From Kangiella sp. HZ709 (lineage in GTDB: Bacteria > Pseudomonadota > Gammaproteobacteria > Enterobacterales > Kangiellaceae): 64,000 bases of DNA. This document shows positions 30,974 to 39,547 of this stretch, piece by piece. How positions within the stretch are numbered: position 1 is the stretch's first letter; the number at the start of each line of letters is the position of its first letter. Where the stretch lies: NCBI RefSeq assembly GCF_009674675.1, contig NZ_WKJC01000001.1:1433031-1497030 (forward strand), in the 5' to 3' direction. The position numbers were made by a program, and so were the translations under genes. The notes beneath the pieces were generated by a model. The model ran no database searches. It was not told where the DNA came from and saw nothing but the letters and a program-made list of their open reading frames with translations.

Positions 30974-32476
30974 ATGCAATACAAAGACCTGCGCGACTTT
31001 ATAAAAAAACTCGAGTCTATCGGTGAGTTACAACGTGTTTCAGCAGAAGTTGATCCTAACTTAGAGATGACCGAGATCTGCGATCGGACTTTACGCGCTG
31101 GCGGTCCGGCAATTTTATTTGAGAATGTAAAAGGTCATTCGATGCCCGTATTAGGTAATTTGTTTGGCACTACTCGTCGTGTTGCATTGGCAATGGGTAA
31201 GGAAGATTTAACCGGCTTACGCGAGCTTGGTGAGTTATTGGCTTTTTTAAAAGAGCCTAAACCGCCTGAAGGTTTTAAAGATGCTTGCCAGCAATTACCC
31301 GTGTTTAAGCAAGTCTTAAATATGGCGCCGAAAGTAGTAAAAAAAGCACCCTGCCAAGAGGTCATTATTGAAGGCGAGAATGTCGACTTAAATTCTATTC
31401 CGGTGCAAACTTGTTGGCCAGGTGATGCCGCGCCCTTAATGACTTGGGGACTGACCATTACTCGAGGCCCCAATAAAAAACGTCAAAATTTAGGCATTTA
31501 TCGACAGCAGGTGTTAGCAAAAAACAAATTAATTATGCGCTGGTTGGCGCATCGCGGTGGTGCTTTGGACTTTAGGGAATGGTGCCAACAAAATCCTGGC
31601 GAAAAGTACCCTGTATCTGTAGCTTTTGGTGCAGACCCTGCTACCACCCTAGGCGCAGTCACCCCGGTTCCTGATAGCTTAAGCGAATATGCTTTCGCTG
31701 GCTTATTACGCGGTGAAAAAACTCAAGTAGTTAAATCCATTGGTAATGATCTGCAAGTACCTGCTACCGCTGAAATGGTGCTAGAAGGTTACATTGCCCC
31801 CGATGAAATGGCTGATGAAGGCCCATACGGTGATCATACCGGTTACTATAATGAAGTAGATAGCTTCCCCGTGTTCACAGTCGAGCGCATTACAATGCGT
31901 AAAGATCCTATTTATCATTCGACTTATACTGGGCGTCCTCCTGATGAGCCAGCTATCTTAGGTGAAGCCTTGAACGAGGTTTTTGTACCTATCTTACAAA
32001 AACAGTTCCCCGAAATTAGCGACTTTTATTTGCCTCCTGAAGGATGTTCGTATCGTTTAGCTGTCGTTTCTATGAAAAAACAATATCCAGGTCATGCTAA
32101 ACGCATCATGCTTGGCGTTTGGTCTTTCTTGCGTCAGTTTATGTATACCAAGTTTGTTATAGTGGTCGATGATGACGTTAATACTCGCGACTGGAAAGAC
32201 GTCATATGGGCATTGACCACTCGAGTTGATCCTACTCGAGATACCACCTTAATCGACAATACGCCGATAGATTATTTAGATTTCGCTTCGCCTGTTTCTG
32301 GCTTGGGCTCAAAAATGGGCATAGATGCCACCAACAAGTGGCCTGGCGAAACTGATCGAGAATGGGGCGAGCCAATAGTGATGGATCAAGCCGTTAAAGA
32401 TAAAGTGGATTCAATCTGGGATTCGCTTGGAATAACGCTAAACTCTAATGACTCTAACATCAAGGAGTCAAACTAA
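30974..32476 (+). CDS. ubiD: 4-hydroxy-3-polyprenylbenzoate decarboxylase UbiD
   Basis: Prenylated-FMN-dependent decarboxylase of ubiquinone biosynthesis, 500 aa, normal length. It opens [19 protein letters not shown]. It contains [15 protein letters not shown], the [19 protein letters not shown] region, [12 protein letters not shown] with active-site acid residues, and [15 protein letters not shown] near the end. UbiD needs prFMN from UbiX, which is not in this window. Its stop shares a base with the start of fre, as ubiD-fre are adjacent in E. coli. Confidence 0.97.
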   Translation: MQYKDLRDFIKKLESIGELQRVSAEVDPNLEMTEICDRTLRAGGPAILFENVKGHSMPVLGNLFGTTRRVALAMGKEDLTGLRELGELLAFLKEPKPPEGFKDACQQLPVFKQVLNMAPKVVKKAPCQEVIIEGENVDLNSIPVQTCWPGDAAPLMTWGLTITRGPNKKRQNLGIYRQQVLAKNKLIMRWLAHRGGALDFREWCQQNPGEKYPVSVAFGADPATTLGAVTPVPDSLSEYAFAGLLRGEKTQVVKSIGNDLQVPATAEMVLEGYIAPDEMADEGPYGDHTGYYNEVDSFPVFTVERITMRKDPIYHSTYTGRPPDEPAILGEALNEVFVPILQKQFPEISDFYLPPEGCSYRLAVVSMKKQYPGHAKRIMLGVWSFLRQFMYTKFVIVVDDDVNTRDWKDVIWALTTRVDPTRDTTLIDNTPIDYLDFASPVSGLGSKMGIDATNKWPGETDREWGEPIVMDQAVKDKVDSIWDSLGITLNSNDSNIKESN

Positions 32477-33204
32477 TGTCTGAAGTTGCGACTGACTTTT
32501 ATGAATTTGAAGTTCGCTTAGTACGCCGGCTTGGAAATGACGTCTATTGGGTGCAACTAGATCCAGTCAATGAGCTTCCTGCCTACTCTGCTGGCCAATA
32601 TTTAATGTTAGAGTTAGAAGATGGTTCACTTTGTCCTTTTTCTATTGCCAGTTCTCCGCTGCAAGATGTGTTGGAGCTACATATTAGACGCTTACCAGGT
32701 CATAATGAGGCCGACAAAATCATTAGTCATTTAAAGCATCGAAGCATTGTTCGCCTGCAAATGCCATTCGGTCGTTGCTTGTTAACCAAATCTCTTCGCC
32801 CTGCTGCATTTATTGCTGGCGGCACTGGGTTTGCACCTTTCCATTCTATTATTAAAACGGCTTTGATGGATGGTGATAAGCGCCCTCTTCTACTCTATTG
32901 GGGAGCGCAAACCTCTCAAGATTTATATTTACTAGAAGAGCCAAATGAATGGGCTGAAGCCGCTGACAATTTAACTTATGTTCCTGTGCTCTCAGGAATT
33001 GATCCCGACTGGCAAGGTCGCAAAGGTTTTGTTCATCATGCTTTTATGCTTGACCATGATGATATAAGCGAAATGGATATTTATGTGGCTGGTTCTGAAC
33101 CGATGGTCATGTCGGTCTATCAAGATCTACTGGATCGCGGTGTCAATAAAGACAACATTCACTCTGATATTATTCATATCAAACAACAATTTGGTCAGCT
33201 TTAA
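32476..33204 (+). CDS. fre: NAD(P)H-flavin reductase Fre
   Basis: Reduces free flavins with NAD(P)H; 242 aa, ferredoxin-reductase fold. The flavin domain carries CPFSIASSP where E. coli Fre has RPFSMASTP, so the arginine of the flavin-contact motif is replaced by Cys. The nucleotide domain has FIAGGTGFAPFHSI and the C-terminal VAGSEPMVMSVYQDL. The start codon overlaps the ubiD stop (TAATG). The reduced flavin may support UbiX/UbiD cofactor formation. Confidence 0.92.
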   Translation: MSEVATDFYEFEVRLVRRLGNDVYWVQLDPVNELPAYSAGQYLMLELEDGSLCPFSIASSPLQDVLELHIRRLPGHNEADKIISHLKHRSIVRLQMPFGRCLLTKSLRPAAFIAGGTGFAPFHSIIKTALMDGDKRPLLLYWGAQTSQDLYLLEEPNEWAEAADNLTYVPVLSGIDPDWQGRKGFVHHAFMLDHDDISEMDIYVAGSEPMVMSVYQDLLDRGVNKDNIHSDIIHIKQQFGQL

Positions 33205-33207
33205 TAA

Positions 33208-33232
33208 AAAAAGGAGCTGAAAGCTCCTTTTT
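33208..33232. terminator. Bidirectional terminator between fre and the solute-binding protein gene
   Basis: AAAAAGGAGCT and AGCTCCTTTTT pair around GAA and have A- and T-runs on both sides, so the hairpin can serve both convergent genes. Confidence 0.88.
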
Positions 33233-33251
33233 AATCTATTTTTATACTAAT

Positions 33252-34046
33252 TTATTGGTAACTAGCGATAAATTTTTCCACCTGATTATTCGCTACCATG
33301 CTCTCTAAAGTATTCATGATAATCTCAATTTTATCGGCTTTAGCGCTTTTTTTGCTGAACATATAAGCCACACTATCTGCTGGAACAGTAACGTCTGATT
33401 CTTTCATTTTTGATGTCATTCCTTTACGTTTCATAATATAGCGTCCTTCAACTGGATCCACTAACACACCTCCAGCTCGACCATATTCTACATTGTAAAA
33501 ACTTGCTTCATTGGTCGCGCTACCGACAAATAAACGGCTATATTGAACATGATTCATTAGCTGATCAACAGCATCACCGTAGTAATAACCAGACGAAATG
33601 CCAATTTTATTGCCAAAGCTCAAAAACTGATCGAGACTATCCCCGCTAAAACGGCTGTTAGTTGGAATAAATAATACAAAAGACTCTTCTCGATACGGTT
33701 TTGAAAAGTTTGCGTAAACTTTCCTCTCTTGTGTCGGTGTAGCCCCAGCTAAAACATCAACCTTACCAGCTTCAACATCTTCCAATAACTCACTCCATGA
33801 TTTTTCAACAAAATCCAATTGGCAGTTAGCGCTATTAGCAGCTTTAGCCAAAATTTCCACATCGATGCCTTGCATCTTTTTATTTTCATAAAATTGATAC
33901 GGTTTACGAGACTCCCAACCATAAGTGATAGTGCAATCAAAGACTTTCTTTTCTGCTTTTGCTGCTTGTGAAGAGCTTCCTTTTTCATCACTGCAAGCAA
34001 CAAGCAGTAATGATGCTGATAACATCAGATACTTTAATAGTCGCAT
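33252..34046 (-). CDS. Family 3 solute-binding lipoprotein, orphan
   Basis: A 264-aa periplasmic binding protein of the amino-acid ABC type (SBP_bac_3). It starts MRLLKYLMLSASLLLVACSD with lipobox LVAC; GGGGAGA 6 bp before this ATG decides the start. The mature part has QGIDVEILAKAANSANCQLDFVE and DVLAGATPTQERKVYANFSKPY, typical of domain 1 of this family. No permease or ATPase gene is adjacent, so it may be a sensor-type or stand-alone binding protein. The ligand is unknown. Confidence 0.85.
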   Translation of the reverse strand: MRLLKYLMLSASLLLVACSDEKGSSSQAAKAEKKVFDCTITYGWESRKPYQFYENKKMQGIDVEILAKAANSANCQLDFVEKSWSELLEDVEAGKVDVLAGATPTQERKVYANFSKPYREESFVLFIPTNSRFSGDSLDQFLSFGNKIGISSGYYYGDAVDQLMNHVQYSRLFVGSATNEASFYNVEYGRAGGVLVDPVEGRYIMKRKGMTSKMKESDVTVPADSVAYMFSKKSAKADKIEIIMNTLESMVANNQVEKFIASYQ

Positions 34047-34162
34047 GTGTTCTCCCCTAAACAATAGTAATGCAAATATGCTTTAAGTATTGATTAAGTT
34101 GTGAACTAGATCAACTATATTTGTATAAATTTCCGACAGCTTGTAAAAATACTATTTTAAAA

Positions 34163-34372
34163 TCAATGCTTTAGAGTATTTTTATCTTGTATTGGCGCAA
34201 AGATTAAGTAAAAAATCCAGGCAAACCAAGAAATGAACCAAATCGCTAATACCCACCCTAACTTTTCGCTAGCAATGGTCTTTTTTGACATTAAAATCAA
34301 TATGATAGGAAGGATATACAGTAAACCAACAGTGGCCAAAAATAGCAATATGCTCGTAATAGTTAATGCCAT
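34163..34372 (-). CDS. Small two-helix membrane protein, 69 aa
   Basis: Two hydrophobic helices (about 5-28 and 38-60) joined by a short polar loop (SKKTIASEKLG), with WVLAIWFISWFAWIFYLIFAP in the second (one residue over-run omitted). It resembles small membrane proteins of the superinfection-immunity or PLDc_N type by layout only. It lies 28 bp beyond rpoH on the same strand, but the rpoH terminator at 34390 lies between them, so expression needs read-through or its own start site. Confidence 0.55.
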   Translation of the reverse strand: MALTITSILLFLATVGLLYILPIILILMSKKTIASEKLGWVLAIWFISWFAWIFYLIFAPIQDKNTLKH

Positions 34373-34389
34373 TTTTTGTCACTCGGCAT

Positions 34390-34417
34390 AAAAAACGCCA
34401 TTAAGAAATGGCGTTTT
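34390..34417. terminator. Terminator embedded in the 3' end of rpoH
   Basis: On the minus strand AAAAACGCCATT pairs with AATGGCGTTTTT around TCTT. The last sense codons and the TAA stop of rpoH are inside the hairpin. Runs of A and T on both sides make it usable in both directions. Confidence 0.85.
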
Positions 34418-35249
34418 TGATTTTGTTCATGGCATTTTTTTCCAGCTGACGAATTCGCTCTGCAGAAACACCATATTTATCGGCCAGCTCATGCAGAGTT
34501 GACTTCTGATCGGTCAACCAACGTTGCTGCAAAATATCTTGGCTGCGATCATCAAGTGTTTTCATCGCAGACATCAAGCGTGCTTCACGCTGATCCTGCC
34601 AATCATTTTGCTCGATTTCTACCGCAGGATCTAAGCTTTTTGACTCCAAATAATGTACCGGAGCATAAGCTTGAGCATCATCATCGATGGCAGGCGCATC
34701 AAAAGCGGCATCATGCGCATTCAAACGCCCTTCCATTCGCATCACTTCTTCTGGTGATACATTTAGATCTTCGGCAATTGCCTTTACTTCCGCTTGATTT
34801 AACCAATTTAGCTTCTTTTTCTTAGAGCGCAGGTTAAAAAACAATTTACGCTGCGCCTTAGTAGTGGCAACCTTAACAATACGCCAATTCTTTAGTACAT
34901 ACTCATGAATTTCCGCTTTGATCCAATGTACTGCAAATGATACTAAACGCACGCCCATAGTCGGATCAAAACGCTTAACCGCCTTCATTAGACCAATGTT
35001 TCCTTCTTGGATAAGGTCTGCTTGTGGCAAGCCATATCCATTGTAACCTCTTGCTATATGAGCCACAAATCGTAAGTGAGCCATTACTAACTCACGTGCA
35101 GCATCTAAATTTTCTTCATCTCTGAAGCTATGAGCTAATGCCTGTTCTTCTTCTACAGATAGGACAGGAATTGCATTGACAGACGAGACATAACCCTCGA
35201 TGCTGCCTGTTGGTACGGCTAATGCCATAGACAATGAAGTGTTGCTCAT
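34401..35249 (-). CDS. rpoH: RNA polymerase sigma-32 factor RpoH
   Basis: Heat-shock sigma factor, 282 aa, the usual size. Region 2 shows [24 protein letters not shown] (given in part) and [20 protein letters not shown]. The diagnostic RpoH box QRKLFFNLR lies at 133-141, and region 4 ends [31 protein letters not shown] precedes the ATG. Two CIRCE operators lie 32-89 bp upstream, an unusual control. It is the expected neighbour of ftsX but is separated from it by a four-gene cassette on the other strand. Confidence 0.97.
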   Translation of the reverse strand: MSNTSLSMALAVPTGSIEGYVSSVNAIPVLSVEEEQALAHSFRDEENLDAARELVMAHLRFVAHIARGYNGYGLPQADLIQEGNIGLMKAVKRFDPTMGVRLVSFAVHWIKAEIHEYVLKNWRIVKVATTKAQRKLFFNLRSKKKKLNWLNQAEVKAIAEDLNVSPEEVMRMEGRLNAHDAAFDAPAIDDDAQAYAPVHYLESKSLDPAVEIEQNDWQDQREARLMSAMKTLDDRSQDILQQRWLTDQKSTLHELADKYGVSAERIRQLEKNAMNKIKNAIS

Positions 35250-35280
35250 GCTTTCCTCCTATTAATACTTACAATATATA

Positions 35281-35307
35281 TTAGCACTCTTTTATCTAGA
35301 GTGCTAA
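35281..35307. promoter_or_regulatory. CIRCE element 1 (HrcA operator) upstream of rpoH
   Basis: TTAGCACTC (35281-35289), nine bases, then GAGTGCTAA (35299-35307). This is an exact match to the CIRCE consensus TTAGCACTC-N9-GAGTGCTAA bound by the heat-shock repressor HrcA. It lies 32 bp before the rpoH start codon. Confidence 0.93.
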
Positions 35308-35311
35308 TTTT

Positions 35312-35338
35312 TTAGCACTCGCGCACTTAGAGTGCCAA
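35312..35338. promoter_or_regulatory. CIRCE element 2 (HrcA operator) upstream of rpoH
   Basis: TTAGCACTC (35312-35320), nine bases, then GAGTGCCAA (35330-35338), one mismatch from the CIRCE consensus. It repeats element 1 at a 31-bp interval, about three helical turns, so two HrcA dimers could bind the same DNA face. Confidence 0.9.
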
Positions 35339-35444
35339 AACTATTAAATAAGAGACAAATATAAGCAATAAGTTTCATTTTCATGTTAATTATTTATATA
35401 GTGTTTCTCTCAATCTAAGATAAAGCATTGATTTTGGAGGTTTT

Positions 35445-35819
35445 ATGATTGGTTATGTCACTATCGGTACCAACGATTTGAAGCGGTCGTCAGCTTTCTG
35501 GGAGACTTTAATTACTGAAATTGGTGGTAATCGGATGATGGAAACTGATTCTTTTATTGCTTGGATTGGCCCCAATGGCAGTACAGGCATGGGTTTAAAC
35601 AAGCCATTCGATGGTAAACCCGCTACTGTTGGCAATGGTGTTATGGTCGCCTTCGAACTTGAATCCCCGGATCATGTAGACAAGATGTACACCAGAGCGA
35701 TTGAGCTTGGTGCCAGTTGCGAAGGTCCATCTGGTCCACGTAGTGATGGTTTTTATGCAGGTTATTTTAGAGATTTAGACGGCAACAAATGCAACTTCTA
35801 TTACATGAATATGGGTTAA
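35445..35819 (+). CDS. VOC family (glyoxalase/dioxygenase superfamily) protein
   Basis: A 124-aa single-domain vicinal-oxygen-chelate protein. It begins MIGYVTIGTNDLKRSSAFWE, the usual first strand-helix, and ends AGYFRDLDGNKCNFYYMN, the usual last strand with its metal-site position. The catalytic activity cannot be predicted. GGAGG lies 6 bp before the ATG. It is followed 4 bp later by a DUF1304 gene and heads the cassette between rpoH and ftsX. Confidence 0.88.
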   Translation: MIGYVTIGTNDLKRSSAFWETLITEIGGNRMMETDSFIAWIGPNGSTGMGLNKPFDGKPATVGNGVMVAFELESPDHVDKMYTRAIELGASCEGPSGPRSDGFYAGYFRDLDGNKCNFYYMNMG

Positions 35820-35823
35820 CAGC

Positions 35824-36189
35824 ATGTTAAAAAAAATTGCCAACTTTATAACCGCTTTAGTCGCAATCGAGCATATCGGGATTTTAGTTTTAGAAATGTT
35901 CTACTGGGATCACCCTATTGGCCGTAAAGTATTTAATATGACTCCTGAAGTATCAAATTTGTCAGCGACTTTGGCTGCTAACCAAGGCTTGTATAATGGG
36001 TTTCTGGCTGCTGGATTAATCTGGGGCCTCATCACTGGTCGCAAAGATATTAAAATCTTCTTTTTAAGTTGTGTGGTTATTGCGGGGATATTTGGCGCCA
36101 TAACGGCCAAGCCAAGCATTCTATTTACTCAAGCATTACCTGCTTTTACAGCTTTAGTGTTATGGCTAATACAAAAAAATAAGTCGTAA
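35824..36189 (+). CDS. DUF1304 family membrane protein
   Basis: A 121-aa protein with four hydrophobic helices. It is recognised as DUF1304 from the pattern VAIEHIGILVLEMFYWD near the start and the NQGLYNGFLAAGLIWGL segment near 57-73. The function of this family is unknown. It is coupled to the VOC gene (4 bp apart). Confidence 0.85.
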   Translation: MLKKIANFITALVAIEHIGILVLEMFYWDHPIGRKVFNMTPEVSNLSATLAANQGLYNGFLAAGLIWGLITGRKDIKIFFLSCVVIAGIFGAITAKPSILFTQALPAFTALVLWLIQKNKS

Positions 36190-36263
36190 CTGTCGATTAA
36201 TAAAAGACTAATTCGTCATTATTTATGGATAACGTCAATTTTATTAATTAAGAGGAATTTACT

Positions 36264-36617
36264 ATGCAATACTTACTAATGATTTATGCTGCCGAATCAG
36301 CTGAACCAACTCCAGGAAGTGACGAGTTTATGCAGCTCATACAAGAGTACGATGTCTTTACTGAAGAAGTTAAAGCCGCAGGTGCTTTTCTAGCCGGTGA
36401 GCCTCTAGAGCCTGTCTCCACTGCTACTACTGTACAAGTACGCAATGGCGAAAGGTTTGTAATAGATGGTCCTTTTGCTGAAACGAAAGAAGTTTTAGGG
36501 GGCTATTACTTATTAGACTGTGAAAACCTAGATCAAGCACTGGAATACGCTGCAAAAATACCATCTGCAAAATACGGGAGTGTAGAAGTACGTCCAATCA
36601 TGCAATTACCAGGCTAA
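36264..36617 (+). CDS. YciI-like (DGPF domain) protein
   Basis: A 117-aa YCII-related protein with the family's DGPFAETKEVLGGYY motif (about 73-87) and the N-terminal MQYLLMIYAAESA strand. The biochemical role is unknown; the fold is a small ferredoxin-like dimer. AGAGG precedes the ATG. DGPF proteins are the characteristic genetic partner of ECF42 sigma factors, and the next gene, 10 bp away, is such a factor. Confidence 0.9.
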   Translation: MQYLLMIYAAESAEPTPGSDEFMQLIQEYDVFTEEVKAAGAFLAGEPLEPVSTATTVQVRNGERFVIDGPFAETKEVLGGYYLLDCENLDQALEYAAKIPSAKYGSVEVRPIMQLPG

Positions 36618-36627
36618 AATAATTAGT

Positions 36628-37878
36628 ATGCAAAACAACAAGGGCACTGACTCCGTAGATATTCAAGTTGAAAGAGCAGTGCGGTCTTGCTACGGAAAAC
36701 TTCTATCCCAGTTAACGTACCATTTTAGAAGTCTTGATCTAGCTGAAGAAGCCATTCAAGAAGCTACTATAAGCGCCTTTGTAAAATGGAAAAAGTTGGG
36801 GATTCCTAATAATCCAGAGTCTTGGTTATTTATAGCTTCTAAACGCAAAGCTATTGATATAATTAGAAAAAATAAGTCACATGCACAAAAAAAACAAAAC
36901 CTGATCATATACAATAAAACAATAGAGCCAGAGGTTATAGAGTTATCAGACCAGGACCGACGTTTGGAATTAATTTTTACTTGCTGTCACCCTGCATTAG
37001 ATACCGCATCTCAAGTAGCACTGACGCTAAATACGGTTTGTGGCTTTAGCGTCGATGAAATCGCCAAGGCTTTCTTATTAAAAAAAACAACCATGGCTCA
37101 ACGCTTGGTTCGTACTAAACAAAAAATCAGTAAAACCAACATACCTTATCAAATACCCGAGCCTCATCAGCTTGAACAACGTTTATCAGGTGTTCTTGGA
37201 GTAATTTATTTGATTTTTAATGAAGCCTACTATTCAAAAGGCAGCAAGTACCTCAGCTCAAAACCACTAGCAGAAGAGGCTATTCGCTTAGCAAAATTAG
37301 TGAATAAACAGCTTCCTCATCGTTCAGAGCTATTAGGCTTGTTAGCTCTTATGGCATTCAACTTTGTTCGTTTCAACGCAAAAATTGATAAGTTCGGCCG
37401 AAGCATTAATTTAAAAATGCAAAATCGACAATTGTGGCAACACGAGTGGGTTGAACGAGGAAATCACTATTTAGAATCTGCGTTAACCTTAAAAAAACTA
37501 GGACCCTATCAAATCCAAGCAGCCATCAGTGCAGTCCATTCAACCTCAAAGAGTTTTGCCGAGACAGACTGGCAGCAAATACATGCCTTATATCAAAAAC
37601 TACTTCAATATCAGACTTCTCCAATTATTGAGCTAAATGCAGCTATCGCCTTAGCTTATAGCAACAAAATAGAGCATTCTTTAAAGCTCATTCAAAAACT
37701 AGAACAAGAAGGACAACTTAGCCAATATCATTTACTTTACATGGCTAAAGCTTATTGCTTAAAAGAACTAAGTAGAAATGAACAAAGTAAAGAGGCTATC
37801 AATCGCGCCATTGAGTTGAGTGATAATCAATTCCAAAAGGACTATTTTCAAAAAGAATTAGAAAGCTGGTTTGATTAA
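36628..37878 (+). CDS. ECF42-type sigma factor with long C-terminal TPR-like extension
   Basis: A 416-aa RNA polymerase sigma factor. Region 2 lies at about 15-85 (LDLAEEAIQEATISAFVKW, PESWLFIASKRKAIDIIR). Region 4 lies at about 115-170 (LTLNTVCGFSVDEIAKAFLL). A 230-residue helical extension of the DUF6596/TPR type follows (GVIYLIFNEAYYSKGS, LNAAIALAYSNKIEHSLKLI). Such factors carry no anti-sigma partner; the extension is thought to control activity. Its 3' end overlaps ftsX by 4 bp. Pairing with the YciI gene is the ECF42 hallmark. Confidence 0.9.
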   Translation: MQNNKGTDSVDIQVERAVRSCYGKLLSQLTYHFRSLDLAEEAIQEATISAFVKWKKLGIPNNPESWLFIASKRKAIDIIRKNKSHAQKKQNLIIYNKTIEPEVIELSDQDRRLELIFTCCHPALDTASQVALTLNTVCGFSVDEIAKAFLLKKTTMAQRLVRTKQKISKTNIPYQIPEPHQLEQRLSGVLGVIYLIFNEAYYSKGSKYLSSKPLAEEAIRLAKLVNKQLPHRSELLGLLALMAFNFVRFNAKIDKFGRSINLKMQNRQLWQHEWVERGNHYLESALTLKKLGPYQIQAAISAVHSTSKSFAETDWQQIHALYQKLLQYQTSPIIELNAAIALAYSNKIEHSLKLIQKLEQEGQLSQYHLLYMAKAYCLKELSRNEQSKEAINRAIELSDNQFQKDYFQKELESWFD

Positions 37879-38831
37879 GTTGGCTGGATTTCCTTTAAAT
37901 GTTTCCTAACAGAAATCCAGGAGCCGAATAAGCCGAGCAGGGCGCCGATACCAACCAAGGTAAAAGTCTGAGATAGACTCAGTCCAAGTAATTGATACTG
38001 GCTTTGATATAGCTCAGCCAATCGACCAGTGGAAGAGGCAACTAAGTTACTTAAAATACTAATCATCAAAGCTGCGATAACACCAGCCATTAATCCGTAC
38101 CATAATCCGGTATACAGGAAAGGGCGACGAATGAAAGCGTCTGTCGCGCCTACTAGTTTAATCACTTGAATTTCTTCGCGGCGATTTAAAATCGCTAACC
38201 GAATAGTATTACCAACAATCAATAAAACACCTATTGCCAGTAACAAGCTAATAAATGATCCTATTTTTTCAGATATTTTAAGGATTTCTTGGTAGCGATT
38301 GATCCATTCGGCATCTAAACTTGATGAATCTACGATAGGATTTTTTTCTAAAGACTCTACCAACGGCTGTAATTCAGAAAGAGCAACTTTGGCTTCATCA
38401 GGAACCACATTAATAACCATAGGTAATGGGTTTTCTGTCAGCATCTCTAACGAATCGCCAATACCAGAATATTTTTTAAACTCTTCTAACGCTTGTTCTT
38501 TACTGGTTAATGAAACCGATTGAAATTTATCTTGAGCTAATAATTGGCCGACTAACTCTTGTGCTTGCTGTTGACCGGCAGATTCCTCTAAATACAACGA
38601 AATCGCCATGGTGGACTCCCAATTACTAGAAAGGGCTTTGGCATTATTGGTCATAATATAAAAAATACCAGGCAAAGCGAGAGCAATGGCTAACACCATA
38701 ATGGTCAGCAAACTATTGGTAGGCTGCTTAAGAATCGACAACAAACTATCGGTCGAGTTTTTCTTATGCAGAAACAAGGCCATTTTGAAGCGATCTAAGA
38801 AACTGACTTTATGAGCGGTTGCACCTGCCAT
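37875..38831 (-). CDS. ftsX: Cell division protein FtsX
   Basis: Membrane subunit of the FtsEX complex that controls septal peptidoglycan hydrolases; 318 aa. There is a cytoplasmic N-terminus, a first helix (about 38-58, LLTIMVLAIALALPGIFYI), a periplasmic domain of about 120 residues, and three more helices in the C-terminal FtsX permease domain (GNTIRLAILNRREEIQVIKLVGAT is its hallmark, given in part). It overlaps ftsE by one base. Confidence 0.96.
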   Translation of the reverse strand: MAGATAHKVSFLDRFKMALFLHKKNSTDSLLSILKQPTNSLLTIMVLAIALALPGIFYIMTNNAKALSSNWESTMAISLYLEESAGQQQAQELVGQLLAQDKFQSVSLTSKEQALEEFKKYSGIGDSLEMLTENPLPMVINVVPDEAKVALSELQPLVESLEKNPIVDSSSLDAEWINRYQEILKISEKIGSFISLLLAIGVLLIVGNTIRLAILNRREEIQVIKLVGATDAFIRRPFLYTGLWYGLMAGVIAALMISILSNLVASSTGRLAELYQSQYQLLGLSLSQTFTLVGIGALLGLFGSWISVRKHLKEIQPT

Positions 38832-39511
38832 TATGAGTGAACCTCTTCTATCAGATCATTTCTAATGGTTTGGCCATCTTTTAAAGTAATCACTGGGTGC
38901 TTCAAACGAGCTATTAAGCCTAAATCGTGGGATGCGATCAAAACGCTTACCCCGACTTGATTAAATTGCTCGAACAAACTCATGATTTCCGCAGATAGCT
39001 CAGGATCTAAATTACCAGTCGGCTCATCGGCCAAAAGAAGAGGGGGCTTATTCACCACAGCGCGCGCGATACCCACTCTTTGTTGTTCACCGCCGGATAA
39101 TTGAATAGGTAGTTGCTTTTCTTTGGTTAACAAACCGACTTTGTCTAATGCCGCTCGAACCCGCTTTGGGATGTCTCTATCGGCGACACCTGCAATGACT
39201 AAAGGTAGCGCCACATTATCGTAGACACTGCGATCATAAAGCAGTCTATGATCTTGAAAGATCATGCCGATTTTGCGGCGATGAAAGGGGATTTGTCGGT
39301 CTTTGGCTTGTGAGATATTTTGACCATCAAGAATAACTTGGCCACGAGTAGGGCGCTCCATAAGAGCAATCAGCTTTAGTAGAGTACTTTTGCCTGCACC
39401 AGAATGCCCTGTTAAAAACGCCATTTCACCGTTTTTTAAAGCAAAGCTGACGCCTTTAAGAGCTTCATGGCCACCTTCGTAACGCTTAAAAACCTGATGA
39501 AATTCAATCAT
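38831..39511 (-). CDS. ftsE: Cell division ATP-binding protein FtsE
   Basis: ABC ATPase partner of FtsX, 226 aa. Walker A is GHSGAGKST, the Q-loop is IGMIFQDHRLL, the signature is LSGGEQQRVGIARA, and Walker B is LLLADEPTGNLD. It lies between ftsY and ftsX in the conserved rsmD/ftsYEX order. The final base overlaps the ftsX start region. Confidence 0.97.
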   Translation of the reverse strand: MIEFHQVFKRYEGGHEALKGVSFALKNGEMAFLTGHSGAGKSTLLKLIALMERPTRGQVILDGQNISQAKDRQIPFHRRKIGMIFQDHRLLYDRSVYDNVALPLVIAGVADRDIPKRVRAALDKVGLLTKEKQLPIQLSGGEQQRVGIARAVVNKPPLLLADEPTGNLDPELSAEIMSLFEQFNQVGVSVLIASHDLGLIARLKHPVITLKDGQTIRNDLIEEVHS

Positions 39512-39547
39512 TTATATAATTTTACTCTAGTTATTATTGTATAATGG

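Noticed and set aside
34163-34372. Phage superinfection-immunity protein
   Set aside because: Only the two-helix layout is similar; no phage genes are nearby, so I list it merely as a small membrane protein.
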